Shown: piece by piece, positions 31,946 to 44,907 of the stretch
Layout: every line of letters begins with the position of its first letter
Position numbering within the stretch: the stretch's first letter is position 1
DNA from: Harmothoe impar
Lineage: Eukaryota; Annelida; Polychaeta; Phyllodocida; Polynoidae
Direction: 5' to 3'
DNA: 64,000 nucleotides
Assembly (NCBI GenBank): GCA_947462335.1
Contig: OX381705.1
Coordinates: forward strand, 34,805,570 to 34,869,569
Program-made: the position numbers and the translations under genes
The notes under the pieces: model-generated
Databases searched by the model: none
The model's input: the letters and a program-made list of their open reading frames with translations, nothing else
Told to the model about the DNA's origin: nothing

Positions 31946-32120
31946 GAACGTTCACAAATTACTCCAGCGGCTGGGGGTGGGGGATGGTCTCTATGATAAG
32001 GGACGAATCGTGACCTGGGCTATATATTTATATAGAGGTTCCTGCAAATTTGTACAAAATTGTGACGGGGGGAGAGGTCTTGAAATAGGTAAAATAAGTG
32101 ACATAATTTATAAAGGTACA
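31946..32120. mobile_element. GGGAACGTTCACAAAT element, degenerate copy 2
   Basis: Begins AGGGAACGTTCACAAATTAC and keeps GGCTGGGGGTGGGGGAT, GACCTGGGCYATA and AGGTCTTGAAATAGGT in the same order as 20243-20400. The right end is poorly conserved. Confidence 0.5.
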
Positions 32121-32446
32121 ATTAGATGTTGGATTGGTGGCTGACACAATAGTGCCAATAGAAGTTTACACGTATATTTTCAAAACAAGTTTTTCTACAT
32201 CACATAATGGGGTATGGGAGATAATAGAGAGGGGTTGGAGGAAGGTGGTTGGTCATGGTTAGGACACTATAGGTAGTCATGCTGATGGTCACAAAAACCG
32301 TGCTCACACAGCAGTGGTCAAAGAGCAATTCACATGGGCAATGGTCACACAAACAGTTCAGAACCTGACCCCCACCCATTGACAATGATTGATCAAATAT
32401 GATAAATGCTATAAAATATGTTTATCATCTTAATTCCTGTAAATAG

Positions 32447-32628
32447 CAGGGGCGGACCCAGGAATTTGAAAAGGAGGGGGGGGGGGTCCGCCAAACACCA
32501 AAGTACCGAAAAGTGACGCGCCGCGACTCGCGGCGGATCAAATTCTCATTGAAGTTTTTATATTTTTTTTCCGAAAGGGGGGGGGGGGGGTCCTGACCCC
32601 CAGAACCCCCCCTCTGGATCCGCCCCTG
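32447..32628. mobile_element. CAGGGGCGG MITE, 182 bp, 5-bp target duplication
   Basis: The left end CAGGGGCGGACCCAG and the right end inverted CAGGGGCGGATCCAG match at 14 of 15 positions. AATAG flanks both sides (32442-32446, 32629-32633). The interior has two long G runs and GCGCCGCGACTCGCGGCG. No coding capacity. Confidence 0.8.
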
Positions 32629-32633
32629 AATAG

Positions 32634-33755
32634 TTTCTACCGTTTCTCACACTAAACTGTGCTCCGACGGTAGATTCTACTGTGTACCTACAACAAAAGC
32701 AACCAACCTTTTAAACTGTGGATCTGTATCTGGGTCTTTACCACTACCAGAAAGTGTAAAAAGAATCATCACCAATCCTTAAACTAGAATGTCGGTCCAT
32801 GGAATGTAGGCTTAGTGTCTAATAGCTGCCTCTATTCATTCATCAACAGCATTGAATTAGCCCATCCTTAGATACAGCAAACGGTTGTTTTCTGGGTCTC
32901 TGACTTTGTTCTCACATATGACCTTTATTTTAACCTTCTTGTTCTGACTGCTTGTTATTCTTTTTTTTGACATTTGCTAATGACTGATGTCTCAAGTGCT
33001 GCTAGCTAGTTCACATTCCTACATTGCCTTCTCACCTAGCCTTTGTTACACGTTGTTACTGTCGTTACATTCCCTGTTACATTCACACACTAAACGGTGC
33101 CCCAAGCATTTAATACATATACACCTATATATATATATACATAGGTAAACCACATCCCCGGACCCCATTGCTCACTGTAACCACGGGCTGTGACCCGGAC
33201 GACTCTCTGCTCATCCTTGTGTTATCAAGTCGTACTTCAGACGCCCGATATGGGTCAAAGTCTCAGCTGATACTATACCTCCGGTACCATGAATAGGTGG
33301 TCATATGTAGCCCTACTTGCTTGGATAGACACCTATATCTAGCAGGCATATCAGGCCAGCCAAAGAAATTGTCAGCCCGCCGACCTTTGGAAAAGCTTAA
33401 CGTTTATATAAATTCGTTACATTCAGCCTCAAACAAGGTTTTGCCCAGAATATTTCCCGTATTTTCCATGTTACATAAAGTACGACTTACCTACCTCAGA
33501 TATTCTGACCATTCATTTTGAAGACTTCTATTGACTTCTGGGAATGGGATAGAATTCTCTGTATGTGAGGTGAGACCAGGGTAACTTAATTTAGTATTCT
33601 TTACGACGCTCTCATTGTATTTATTACGTCCAACACTTTCTGTTCCAAGAATATTATGATTGTAAACCTCAGGTGATGATTATAAGCAGTATACAGAGTC
33701 GGCGGGTTGCATTGTGTGTGTGTGTGTGTCGTGGGGGGGGGGGGGGGGCTGGTGG
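32634..33755. other. Unassigned DNA with microsatellites
   Basis: A short (TA)n near 33127-33141, a (TG)n near 33714-33729 and a G run near 33732-33748. No gene recognised. Confidence 0.4.
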
Positions 33756-34662
33756 TGTACAACCACTATCTGTGCCACAATCACTATCTGTGTCAACAAC
33801 ATATAGAGGTTAACCATCCAACCGCTATCTGTGTAAAATATACACGCCATCTGTAGTGCATATCTAACAGCTGTCTGTAGTAATTAACGCTATCTGTAGT
33901 AACTTCTGTATCATTGTAAATAGGGACCTCCAACCGCTATAGATCTGTGTCAAAAAACGCTATCTGTACCATACTAACAATGTGGTAGATTGGGGCATGT
34001 ATATTGTGCTATCATCAAGAAGAATGCAGAAAGCATCATGCGGGCTATACAGGTTTGATGCAATCCTTCATGATCGGTATGATGCATGAATGCAGTCCTG
34101 GTTAGTTACTCTCCAGGGCTGATTTCATGCATCAGGATGATAAAGGGCATAATGTACTTAAATGTATTATGTGGCCCTCAAAAGATGTCCCATAGCATTG
34201 GTGGGTATATTGGGTGTGATGGGGTGAGGTGCTCGCAGTGCATGGATATAAAATGTGGTTCGTATATAACCTGCGGCTTATATGCAGGAATTTATGGTGG
34301 TATCTAAGTGAACCATTCTTACAATTCCATGAGTGTATAAGTATAATTATAACTTATCATATAAAGGCTATATTTCCAGAAAAGAAATCCAGATTTTTAA
34401 AGTTTTTCTCCGCAAATTGGCTATCTCCAGGGAAATAAACTTCCAATTAGGCCATTTTTAGAAAGTTCAAGAAAGAAAAATAAATTCTCGCCAATTTGGG
34501 CATATTCAAGAAAGCTGATTTTTATTTTTTATCTGGCCCCTCTAACCAATTTTGACATACTTAGTATTAGGCAAAATACCAGATATGCTTGACACAGTTA
34601 ACACCTTGTTGATACCGTTAATTTGACAAATAGACGGTTATGACACAGATAGTGGTTGTACA
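33756..34662. mobile_element. ~0.9-kb element with TGTACAACCACTATCTGTG inverted ends
   Basis: TGTACAACCACTATCTGTG at the left recurs inverted at the right end (34644-34662). The left 250 bp repeat CGCTATCTGT/CACTATCTGT many times. A TGCATGAATGCAG hairpin lies at 34082-34134. Short frames are not coding-like. Likely a non-autonomous DNA transposon; target duplication not resolved. Confidence 0.6.
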
Positions 34663-35307
34663 GGAGGTCTGGGCCCTGGGGCATCCGTCATGTTTTAGTG
34701 GGGGTAGAGTGGGGTCAACTTTGGAATAATTCGAAGAACAACAACCTATGTACATTGTGATATTTCTGCCAGTAAAACTCAAACTCACACCCAACTTCCC
34801 CCAACCCTGTTGCCCAGCCAGTACGCTCGTCAGGGGTTATATAATAGGAATAAGAGGCAATGTAAAGATAGTACTGTGTTAGTATAATAGATAAACACTG
34901 TGGGCCCTCCTTGTCCTATCAGTATACTAGCAGTAGATAAAGTATATGGATCTCATAACTGCTATGTGTTGGCTAAAGGTCAGTATTGACATAGAGCAGT
35001 TTCAATTATATCAAGTACAGAATGGGATGGCGCTAGGGTAGACCGCCCCTGTGTGCCCCCCCCCCCCCCCTAGGGGGAAGGTACCTAATGTGGCCCACCT
35101 AAACCTCCATATATCGGTCTCTGTGGTTACTTTAACCATAATGGATGAATAGACATATGAAAGCAAAGGCAATAATGTACCATTGCAACTGCTTATACTT
35201 TCCCTAAAGTAAGCAATGTGTTTACCTTTATAACAACATACCCTAGTCACTGTATGGCAATTCTATTTATATTATGTCGATTTTACTGATTGATTGTCAC
35301 CAGTACA
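34663..35307. other. Unassigned DNA
   Basis: A C run near 35056-35071; otherwise nothing recognised. Confidence 0.35.
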
Positions 35308-35955
35308 GTGGGGTGTTTCACAAGGAGAAAATAGATACAATTAATTTTACATGTTTTCTAAGACCAACTTAATATCACCCAATGTTAATTTTATCTTGGT
35401 GTTTCACAAGTTTCAATTGTATCTATGGTCATATACTTAGATACAATTGAAGATAATAATGCGGCTTGTGAAACACCAACATAAGACTAACATTTGGTAA
35501 AAGTAAGTCAACCTCAATAAACATGTAGCATTAATCTTAAATACGCTCCCCTTGTATGATGATCACATAGGATCAGCATAAGTGTTGTTTAAATGTGTAT
35601 AACCAGTTTATTTTCATCCTGAATAAACAGATATTTTCAGGGATTCTTGTGTGTAGTATGACACATATATTGCATAAAAAAACGTGAAAAAATATGTAAG
35701 GAAAATATTAGCGGGCATGGTATGAGCTCCACGCTAATAAGCATTGTGAAACACTTATACATTAGTTGTATCTCAATTGTAGGCCAAAGACCCTGACTTA
35801 ACATCTTGGTTGTAGACCTTTGTGAAATACTTTTTATAAGCAGTATACAATTGATACAACCAAATGTCGGTCTTAGTGGTTATATACAATTAATACCTCC
35901 TATAGAAACACTTATTCTACAATTAATTGTATGTCCCCCTTGTGAAACACCCCAC
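35308..35955. mobile_element. ~650-bp element with GTGGGGTGTTTCACAAGG ends
   Basis: The two ends share GTGGGGTGTTTCACAAGG in inverse orientation, followed by ATACAATTAATT in both. Internally the motif GTGTTTCACAA/TTGTGAAACAC recurs at least four more times together with CAATTGTATC. No coding frame. A foldback-like non-autonomous transposon is the likely explanation. Confidence 0.7.
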
Positions 35956-38005
35956 AGGAGTACCTGAAGTGGTCCAGAACCTCAACCATGAGTGGCCCTC
36001 CAACAGTATGGGCTATGCTATGTCGTACACAAGTACACAGGGGGTGGAGTATTAAGGTATACAATTTCGGATAAAATGTTAGATAAATGTATTGTTCCCT
36101 ATAAGTTTTCCCCCTAAAATTGTATAGAAAAAGATGTCCCCAACCCCGCCCCCCCTTTTAATTTCTTAATAGAATGAAAATCCATACATGAATACGAATT
36201 AACCAGATATAGACACACATGCAAACACCATGATGTCATTGGTCAGATCTCATATTGCCTAACAGAAGATAACCAATGAGATCGAAGATTAAATTCAAAT
36301 TGTACTACAACTAGACCAAATAAAGGAGCCATAAACAGTGTTTTATTTGTTGTGTGTTTGCTTTCCCATCGAGTTCTATAGCATAGGCCACTCAAGGTAC
36401 AGGGTGGGCCACTCACGGTACAAAATTCATGTTAAAAAGGTCTTATATTTCAATCAGGATTTTCACATTATGTTACACAGAAATCAATAATCTTGACCTT
36501 TGCATAGCATTCTATATTGTTTGCCAATGAAAATTGCTGCATACTTTGTGAGGATTGGAGCACTCTTTCTATAGGTAATCTGTTATCGAAGTCAGTGTTG
36601 TAGGTTTCAGCTCCTCAACAGGGCTACACAGGGGCGGTTTACCCTATATATTATGGATGCAGTGCATGGCTGCTCATGGGAACATCCAGCTTTTTGGGGT
36701 TATTCTTGGGGTCTGTGCTTTCTTAGTTCATGTCCCTCATCCTTCCTTCTGCCCTACACTAACTTCAGTCCCAGATTTCGAAGAACTCATGACTTTGAGC
36801 TCATTTATGAATGTTGAAGGACCATATACCACCTTCGGACAGAAAGACTATTCACGGACATTCCTTTTGTATGGGTTTCTTTTTGTTCTTATTCTATATC
36901 TGGGTTCTACAGTTGTTTTATTGAAAACTTGAGAGAAGACAATTCCGCGGGGGGAAGTACTAGAAACCAAAAGACAGGATACCATTTTGTCCCTACCCAC
37001 ACCTACACATAGTCATAGTCACATAGAACGTGTGAAGGGGAGATCGAGGCACTGGCACCATTTAGGTTCCAGGCTGCCCCAGGTGTATCGGGGGCTGTTT
37101 GCCGACGGCTCAGGCAGGCAGTGGACCCAGGTGGTCAGTGGCTGATGGCCCGTCGGCGCTGCATTAAATGCACTGTAACAGGGAGCCGGCTGGGTGAGTT
37201 CTTCCTCACCCGTCAACCCTGGTCCAGGGGCTCAACTCCGGCAAAACGCCGGGAACGTATTGCCTTTCCAAATATCTCCCCGAATAGACATACAAGCAGT
37301 ACCATGTAATATCATAGACAATGCATAGTCTATGATAATGTATATGTGTGTGTGTATGTGAAAACCATGAAAATCAAGACGAGTTCAGTTGAAAGTTATG
37401 ATGTATAGACAATGTCTGTGTCGTTGGGCGAGAGTAGCCTACTGAGAGTTTACTAACAGGAGATCCATCATGGCCATTACAATAAGTGCATGTGTCAAGG
37501 AAGTCCATTATAGTCATAATCCACGTTAAGAGCAGCTCAGTTCCGCACCATAATCACCACCCACTCACATGCATTAACCGCATTCATGTGATTTATTAAC
37601 TACCGCCACTCTCCCTGCCAAACTAATTTTTCAGCACCTAAAACACTTATCACTCTATCGTAATGGAGCCCTTAGGTAACACCCTTTCAATGAGAAACAT
37701 TGTTTGCACCGTTTTGGAATGTCCATGGTGAACATTGAGGGCAATATATGTTTAATGTCTTCGTGTTTTTGATGCAGGTAATTTCCGCTGAATATTATAA
37801 GTGAAGTGTCATGTCCCTTTCCCCGGGCCCTTTCTCTTTCCCTCAAGAGAAAGGTAGATCTACGTAGTCTATGTACCGTTAAGTAGCCAATAGAAGTCAC
37901 ACACATTGTGAGATCACTTATTCTATTAAGCCGCCTTATTTTGTAAAGCTAGGGGTAGACAGATATCCCTAGCACCCACCAGTGGCATAGTCTTACAACA
38001 AGATA
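35956..38005. other. Unassigned DNA with a GC-rich patch
   Basis: 36657-36932 is a 91-codon frame with two hydrophobic stretches but no recognised family. 37030-37260 is GC-rich without a convincing exon. A (TG)n lies near 37343. No repeat pairing was found. Confidence 0.3.
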
Positions 38006-38773
38006 CACTGTAAATATATTCCGTTGAATATACAGAGAATCAATGTTAAATATTACAGTGGATCATCGTAAATGTGATAATGGTGAGGCAGTTTAGTCAA
38101 TCAATTTTACTTTGAATATCTGTAATCCAGTACAGTGAAACACAGTATATCTTACAATAAAAAACACAATCTATTCTACAGTGAAGCTATGTTTAATTGA
38201 TGTTCAGTTTTATCCCACCAGGTGGTAGTTTGGTTTATAAGAAGATTTTCATGGATGCTATGAACACCATTTTTGTGGTGATAAGAAAAATATAAATATA
38301 CAGAGCTGTAAGTTTTGCTCCGTAGCTATCCTAGAGTGACTTCTACTCATGGACGGCATTACAAAGTGTCATGAAGCATTCTATAAGGCCCTCATGGACT
38401 AATTCCTAGATTTTAGTCCTGAAGTCTCGACACTAAGATGATGTTGCTGATTGGGCATGGTACCAAATTGTGCATGCAACCATATTGAACACAGAGTTAG
38501 GTATAGGGAAATAAATGAACTGAAACATACTGGGATAAATGAATTGAATTACACAAAATACCATTATAATTATAATTTAGGCACTGTATTAAAATGACAG
38601 TGATGTTCTGTATTCCCATTAACGGTGATTCACTGGCACCACTAGGTGCCAGACTTTCACCATTAAAACTACGGTAAACTTGAAACAACAGTGACCATTA
38701 TTTTTATGGTGTAAGTCTGGCACCCAGTGGTGCCAGTGAATCTCTGTTATTTTAAAGGAATTTTTTTACAGTG
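38006..38773. mobile_element. CACTG-type element, copy 3, 768 bp, uninterrupted
   Basis: CACTGTAAAT start, TTTTTACAGTG end, TA on both sides (38004-38005, 38774-38775). Internal order as in 21003-23015, without the nested insertion and without the left duplication. The right third contains the pair GGCACCACTAGGTGCC and CACCCAGTGGTGCC. No coding capacity. Confidence 0.85.
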
Positions 38774-38775
38774 TA

Positions 38776-40199
38776 GTCTTACCTGTACCACCAGCGGCAC
38801 AAATGTACAGCTTTACTTCCCATCAGGGGTACGAGCATAGCCCAAGATAGCCTTAATCTTACGCCACATTTTAAGCTTCACTACCCACCAGGAGCACAAC
38901 CATATACCAAGGTAGTCAATCTACCCACGAGGAGCACAATCATACACCATGTATATATGAAAAACTTTAGCTATTTGGTAATTAGCATAATTGTGCTAAT
39001 TAGATAGAGATATATCTAAAAGTGGGATAGAGCTTATTGGCATTTGACATTGGACAGTGACCACACATGTATATTTACAGAGCCAGTACTCAAAAACTAA
39101 AAGTGGTACCTGCTTATGAAATATATCACTGGAAAGCTGATAACATGAATGTTTTTAAATTTAGCTTAAATTACCTTAGGACCTTTTCCCATAGGTTGTA
39201 CACAGAATTATATGTCATATTCTGTTCCAATTTGGTATTGTTCCACTATTGCTCATAAAATGATTGACCTAGTATTTGGAGACCTGTCAACGGCCGCAGA
39301 TTGAACCACATGTGTTGCTGTATGTCAGGTGAATGCCAGGTAATGCTGCTGGAATTTCAAGGAATATAGAATACATAAAACTATGAAATAACCACACCAA
39401 CATGACAAGTCAAAGCTGCATGCCATGGCTTAGCAGAAATAAAGGTGCATGTTGGTTTGAAAATCTCTTTTTCCCCCTCGAATGAGGCAATCACTTTCCT
39501 TGTCTTCAAGGGACCCCTCGTCCATTTTAGCACTGTTCAGTCGGTCCAGCTAATTGCACAATGTATCACGGCTGGTGCCACGACACACGAACATAAATAA
39601 CCGGATAGCTAACCCAATCACCGCCCCTTGGCCTCCTGCTGCCAGCTTGCACGCATGCATAGATCAAATCGACTCAAGAGAAATGTAATCAGTAATAGCT
39701 AAACAAGACGGGTGGCCCTGGTGATGCCGGCTACTGAGTATGAAGATATCAGGGTGTGGAGTACTGATGAGGCAGGCAGGGTGACTAGTACACGACGTCT
39801 TCACTATTCCCAGGCCAGCAGCAGGGTGCTGGTGGCATTGGAGATGGGAGGGGTTAATAGGCTATTAGGTTCTGGTCGCGGTCGGGGATATGGAGCGCGT
39901 GGCTGCCGCTGCTGCCAGCCGCCATCATGTCCTGGAGGGCCCTTTAATAATCATCGCTAGGGCGTCTGGGGACTTCAAGGGTGATTGTCACGTGCTTCCG
40001 CGAGGGTACCCTGGGAGTGGTGGGTGCAATCGCCAGTCTTCTAGTAATACTGGACTCTTGGCATCTTGAAAGAGGTGCTCCACTAGTCCAGCATTTGCCC
40101 GACACTCGTTAAAATGCCTCCCACTGGTTGTTTTGGGGACATTTTCAGCGCCCGGCTCTTCCTCACCCTTTCTCACTGGTGAGGTGATAAATCCATATT
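38776..40199. other. Unassigned DNA with a GC-rich patch
   Basis: 38780-38960 has repeated ACCACCAGG(A/G)GCACAA motifs. 39700-40020 is GC-rich with an 82-codon frame of no known family. No gene called. Confidence 0.35.
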
Positions 40200-40202
40200 G
40201 TA

Positions 40203-40290
40203 AAGTGTACAGCATTGCCTCTTTAATAATAGAGCTATCATACCTGGGAGTAAGACAGCGGTGTGGTAAAAAGAAGGGTCCGAGAACACC
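40203..40290. repeat. Fragment of the family forming the inverted pair at 44.9 and 59.9 kb
   Basis: GTACAGCATTGCCT, ACCTGGGAGTAAGACAG and GGTGTGGT follow the same order as in the inverse of 59868-59940, showing a third copy of that dispersed repeat. Confidence 0.55.
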
Positions 40291-40670
40291 CATTCCCTCC
40301 AGCCCTTGCCAAGGGGAGGGGGCCTGAGAACAATTGGAGAGAAAGAGAGAGAGAGATGTACATAATTATTGTATATAGTAAAGAGAGAATTGACTCCAAT
40401 GGCAAATACCATGATAGTGGGTGGCGTCATCACTATACATGTCCCTTTTCATTATTTACTGCAGGAGGACCCACTACCAGACAGTAACTGAGTAAGAGAA
40501 TACATCTTGATCCTGAGAATAGTGCTTACCACAGATGTAGGTAGCATATTGCCACTGCCAATGTGACCTACACATATATACGCTGTATACTAGGTTATGG
40601 TGCAAAGAAACATTATAGGTCATGAAGTAAAGTAATAAAGCGCACACTTAAGACAGACTGACCTGTATAA

Positions 40671-40986
40671 GGCTGTGTCTCACGACCTTGGGTCAATGTT
40701 TTTGTCTCTGACCGGGTGCCAGCTCTGACCGGGTGCCAGCTCTGACCGGGTGCCAGCTCTGACCGGGTGCCAGCTCTGACCGGCCTGAATAAAAACAGGT
40801 TATTTAGGGCAAATGATGATAAAAATGGGCAACTAATGACTAGTTTAAAGAGTTATAACATCCAAACCGTTTCAGCCAAATTCTATCTCCATCTGCCCTA
40901 AATAAGCCGGTCAGAGCTGGCACCCGGTCAGAGCTGGCACCTGGTCAGAGACTATAAAAATTGGCCCAAGGTCGTGAGACACAGCC
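40671..40986. mobile_element. 316-bp MITE whose stems carry a 17-bp tandem repeat
   Basis: Both ends start GGCTGTGTCTCACGACCTTG in inverse orientation, and ATAA flanks both sides (4-bp duplication). Next to the ends are tandem copies of TCTGACCGGGTGCCAGC: four plus a partial on the left, two plus a partial on the right (inverted). A shared GCCCTAAATAA/TTATTTAGGGC inner stem lies near the centre. No coding capacity. Confidence 0.85.
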
Positions 40987-42302
40987 ATAAGGAGTATCCC
41001 TTGTCAACATTTTGCTGAAAATGGCGATGAATCTTGTACAGCAGGGGCTATTCAGGATTCCAAGGGGAGCGAGCGACTGGACAAAAGTTTGAAAGTTGGC
41101 ATACAGGTTGGGGACCCAAAATAGAACTTTACAGCCCCTATTATTGCCATGACAGAAAAAAACATCTGTAGTTTCCTAACTTAAAGGTAATACCTAAAAA
41201 ATGTTGTTTTCTCATCTTTTTAGTAAAAACATAATACTTTAGGTGTGAAATGCGAAATGTCATCTTAAATGACAGCAGGAAATGCGACGTGTTCCTACCT
41301 GTCCGGTGAGGAACCAGCAAAGCCCCCTGGTCTTGTAAGCCTCTATGTTGCACCAGGCGAACTGTGAGAACAGGAGATACTGATCCTATTCTGAAGAATT
41401 GTGAAGTGTTCGATCACGGATGGCATCAATCGAGGAGGTGAATGAAACGTTGTGTGATAACCATGGCAGGAGAGCTAATGGCATCCTTTATTTGATGGGA
41501 ACCTTTCTGCTCTTGGCTCTTGCCTCTCCAAGGTCATCTTTGGTGCATCTGAACAACTATCCATTGCTCTTCAAGGGATTGCCACACTGATTGGATAAGC
41601 TATAGGGAATTAACTATACATAAGGGTCATGATGCTGGCAAAATAGAGAGCATCGAGGAACCAAAGCTTGAAAAGTATGAAGACCCCCCCCCCTCAATAC
41701 TGTTGACCCGATCACTTTAAGGAGTACTTTAGGCTATAGAACGCAACACAATACAAGTGGTACAACCAGTCTATATCTCCATACATGTGTCCCAAATGCT
41801 GGGATCGTGCTTCTTCTCGTGATGGTATTCCAACAATGCGAATTCTCTAAGATGAAGCCATATAATCATATTATGCAGATGTATATAAACGCAATTAAGC
41901 TCGTTTATCTTTCTGTCTCAGGGCGTGGAACTCGATTACAATCTATACCCAAAGGCGCAAATGCGATGATGAAGCTGGTTTTCTCATGACAAGCACACAT
42001 CACGGCCAATTAAGCACCACTAGCTCATTCGGCAGTTAAAAAGGAGGGAGCTGGAATTGCATTCTTCGTCGAAGATAAATACCGTTGTGACCTCCCGGGT
42101 GTGACCGCTAGCATTGGGAGGATGCTAATGCATGTGAATACATGTACATACAGAGAGGGATGTTGTCGAATGGCTACTCGTTAAATGAACACAGGTCAGA
42201 TCTAGTGTTGCATGATATCTAGGCACTGGTAGACAGTACTATTAAAGGCAAGTGAGAGTAGGCCTACAGTTCTCTATAGTCAAAAAGGCTCTTTTTCATA
42301 AT
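40987..42302. other. Unassigned DNA
   Basis: AT-rich; C run near 41686. Short frames on either strand have no support. Confidence 0.35.
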
Positions 42303-42421
42303 CACACACAGAAAAGTGAGAGTCATTGTCGCTAAAACTACCCTCACCTGAGGGTCACGCACTGCCTGACTCTCAGGTGAGGGTAGTTTTAGCGACAATG
42401 ACTCTCACTTTTCTGAGGGTG
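42303..42421. mobile_element. Palindromic foldback element, copy 3 (119 bp)
   Basis: CACACACAGAAAAGTGAGAG start and CTCACTTTTCTGAGGGTG end, two ~45-bp arms around GTCACGCACTGCCTGAC, with AT on both sides (42301-42302, 42422-42423). Same length as copy 1, opposite orientation. Confidence 0.9.
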
Positions 42422-42423
42422 AT

Positions 42424-43958
42424 GACATCAAATGTTTATCTATTGGATTACACTGTTCTACGACAAAAAAAGAACCAGGAGCAGACCTGCCTAACTAGAC
42501 TAATTTGAGGTCACTGAATCCAAAAATGATGGTTAAAAAATGCACCATTAGTCTCAGTTTCAAGATATGTCAGCTATGATGTCGGTCTTATACTAGATAT
42601 ATGGTATGACCAACATGTAGCAGGGACAGCAGCCATGAAAAAGTTTCAAATTTGCCTGGCAATTTTGTTTCCTTGGCAGAGATAACACAACCCTGAATCC
42701 CATTCAAGGATAAGAAATCATTAGAAACAGAATTCTACACTATCATGGAGCTAAATTTGTGGTATTTTAGCGATATTTATTGAAAAATGCCATATTACAT
42801 ATTGATATAATCCAGAAAGGAGGTAACATTTCTTAAAACCACTAAGACCAGAATTATAACCCATTCTGACAAAAGGAACCTTCAGGTTCTTTCTTAGTAC
42901 TACTTTCAGCCACTGCAGGGCACCAGAAAGGCAGAAGAGCCCGAAATAGACAAGAAATGCCTTTGGATACCATATGTGGAATGTAAAATAATGTTTTCTG
43001 GGTAAAAATGCCACTTTCATATTATAAATATGATATATTGGTTCTAGTATCTTTGAAACATCATCAATATCGCAAACCTTATAATAGGCATTTCAAATTC
43101 CTCTCAGAACCAAATTTCTACTTAAAGCTATACATTTATTATGACACTCATCAATGAAATCTATATATACATAACACATTTGCTAAGCATGTTGCTGGAA
43201 CCTGGTTGGAGATGATCCTGATAGGGAATACGATAGGAAGGCAAAACGGCCCTTATTAAGCACTAGTTATATGTTGCAATGTGATATTTCATACTTAATC
43301 ATTCACTTAGAGTACTTAATTCTGCAATAAATCAGTAACATATCAATCAGGTACCTGGATTAAAATAGGCTTCAGGTAAAAAAAGCCATTTTTCTACTTT
43401 TAAATTAGATAGTGTGTATATAAAAGAACTAGCCGGTGATGCAAAATGAGACCATGTGAATATTTTAAAACTGTGACTTACCACAACATTTTAAGTGCTA
43501 TTTTTGAATTCCTCAGGTCAAAATACAAAAGAATAAATACATCTGGTCCCGCTTTTTTTCAACTTTTGAAAATGTGTAGAACAGTGTTATTCAATTCGGG
43601 ATTCTGCTGAAACATCAACACTAGTGAGACTTCCCCCGACATTAGACTTGGAAACGTCTATAGCATACGTTTAGATTAAGGTTGTGAGTGGCGTCGACAA
43701 CACGGAGACTTAGCATATCACTGGTGCTGCATTACATAAATGAATGCCTGCTGCTGCTCCATGGTAATTCTGTCAGGCTTGGGGGAGGTCATTGAAAGCA
43801 GCTCAGAGCGCCCCTAGATCACATTAAATGAGGCAGTGCCCGACAAAGAAGACAGATTGTATGTCCGACTCCTGGACCTACGTCACACGCACACGCACAC
43901 CTCATAGTCACGTCACCGACCAGTTAAATTGGACTATAGAGCACTGTGTGGATTCTCA
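42424..43958. other. Unassigned DNA
   Basis: AT-rich. The minus frame 42751-43020 has no recognisable motif. Nothing else seen. Confidence 0.35.
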
Positions 43959-44274
43959 GGAGTGCTCATTTTTTAACAACAGGGGGGGGGGGGGTGGTGA
44001 GATTTCACGCGGAGCATGCGAAAAATTTTCACCCCCCCTAGAGCCGTCAACATTTTTTTACCCCCCCTGGCAGGCCGAAAATCGCGTGTTCGCGCCCCTT
44101 TGTAGCATAGTAACGCATGGGCTTTTCCCCTCAAAACAGGTTGAATTTTTTTTAACCCCCCCCCCCAGAGGGGTCTAAATTTTTCACCCCCCCCCTGGTA
44201 AAGGGGTCCAAATTTTTTACCCCCCCCCCCAAATCCACCATCTCTCCCCCTGTTGTTAAAAAAATGAGCACTCC
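43959..44274. mobile_element. Poly-C/G MITE with GGAGTGCTCATTTTTTAACA ends
   Basis: The left end GGAGTGCTCATTTTTTAACA followed by ACAGGGGGG is matched by the inverse of the right end (44243-44274). The interior alternates C runs with AGAGGGGTCTAAAT and AAAGGGGTCCAAAT. A right-half copy is at 8378-8572. Confidence 0.8.
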
Positions 44275-44907
44275 CTAAAGTCCGAGTAGTTGCTTTAATT
44301 ACAGTACTTGCTTCATGCTACATTGCTAATGCAAATGTATATGAGACATTAAAGCCGGGCAAGCTTGACGATGACCGAAAACCCCTTTACTGCCATCACT
44401 ATCTCCACAGTTCAGAGGGGTATGTAGAAATTGTGTGAACGTGCAGAACTGCATAATGCCCAAGTGTGTAAGGACAAGAAAGCTAAGCAGCTATAGCTCC
44501 GTTAGCTTGTGTAGCCATTCCGCATAGTTACTATTAAGCCCCCAGGATACTTTTTATATATTAGGGGATTTTCACAAAAGTTGCCAATTTTTGGGACTGG
44601 TTTAGAAGCCATCCACCACCTTACTTGTTACTATTACTGAAATGTTTCCTATATACAAAACCATCGGGGCCCTTATTACCATGGTTATCCTGGTTTTCCC
44701 TCCAAAGTCACTTCAAACCTTCTTAACACTCTCACTTGGAGCCTCAGTTAATCAATTGCAGATTTTGGGCTGGGCTGCTGTCGCAGAGCAAAAGTATGAA
44801 AGAGGTCTCGATGAATGGGAAAGAGGAATAACCCTAGCTTTCTAAATCTGAGGGGATTGTAACGGGCCTGTTGATTTGTAACGATTTGTGACACGGTTTT
44901 GCATCTC
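44275..44907. other. Unassigned DNA
   Basis: No gene or paired repeat recognised. Confidence 0.35.

Noticed and set aside
36657..36932. 91-codon frame with two hydrophobic segments
   Set aside because: No family recognised and no regulatory or splice context.
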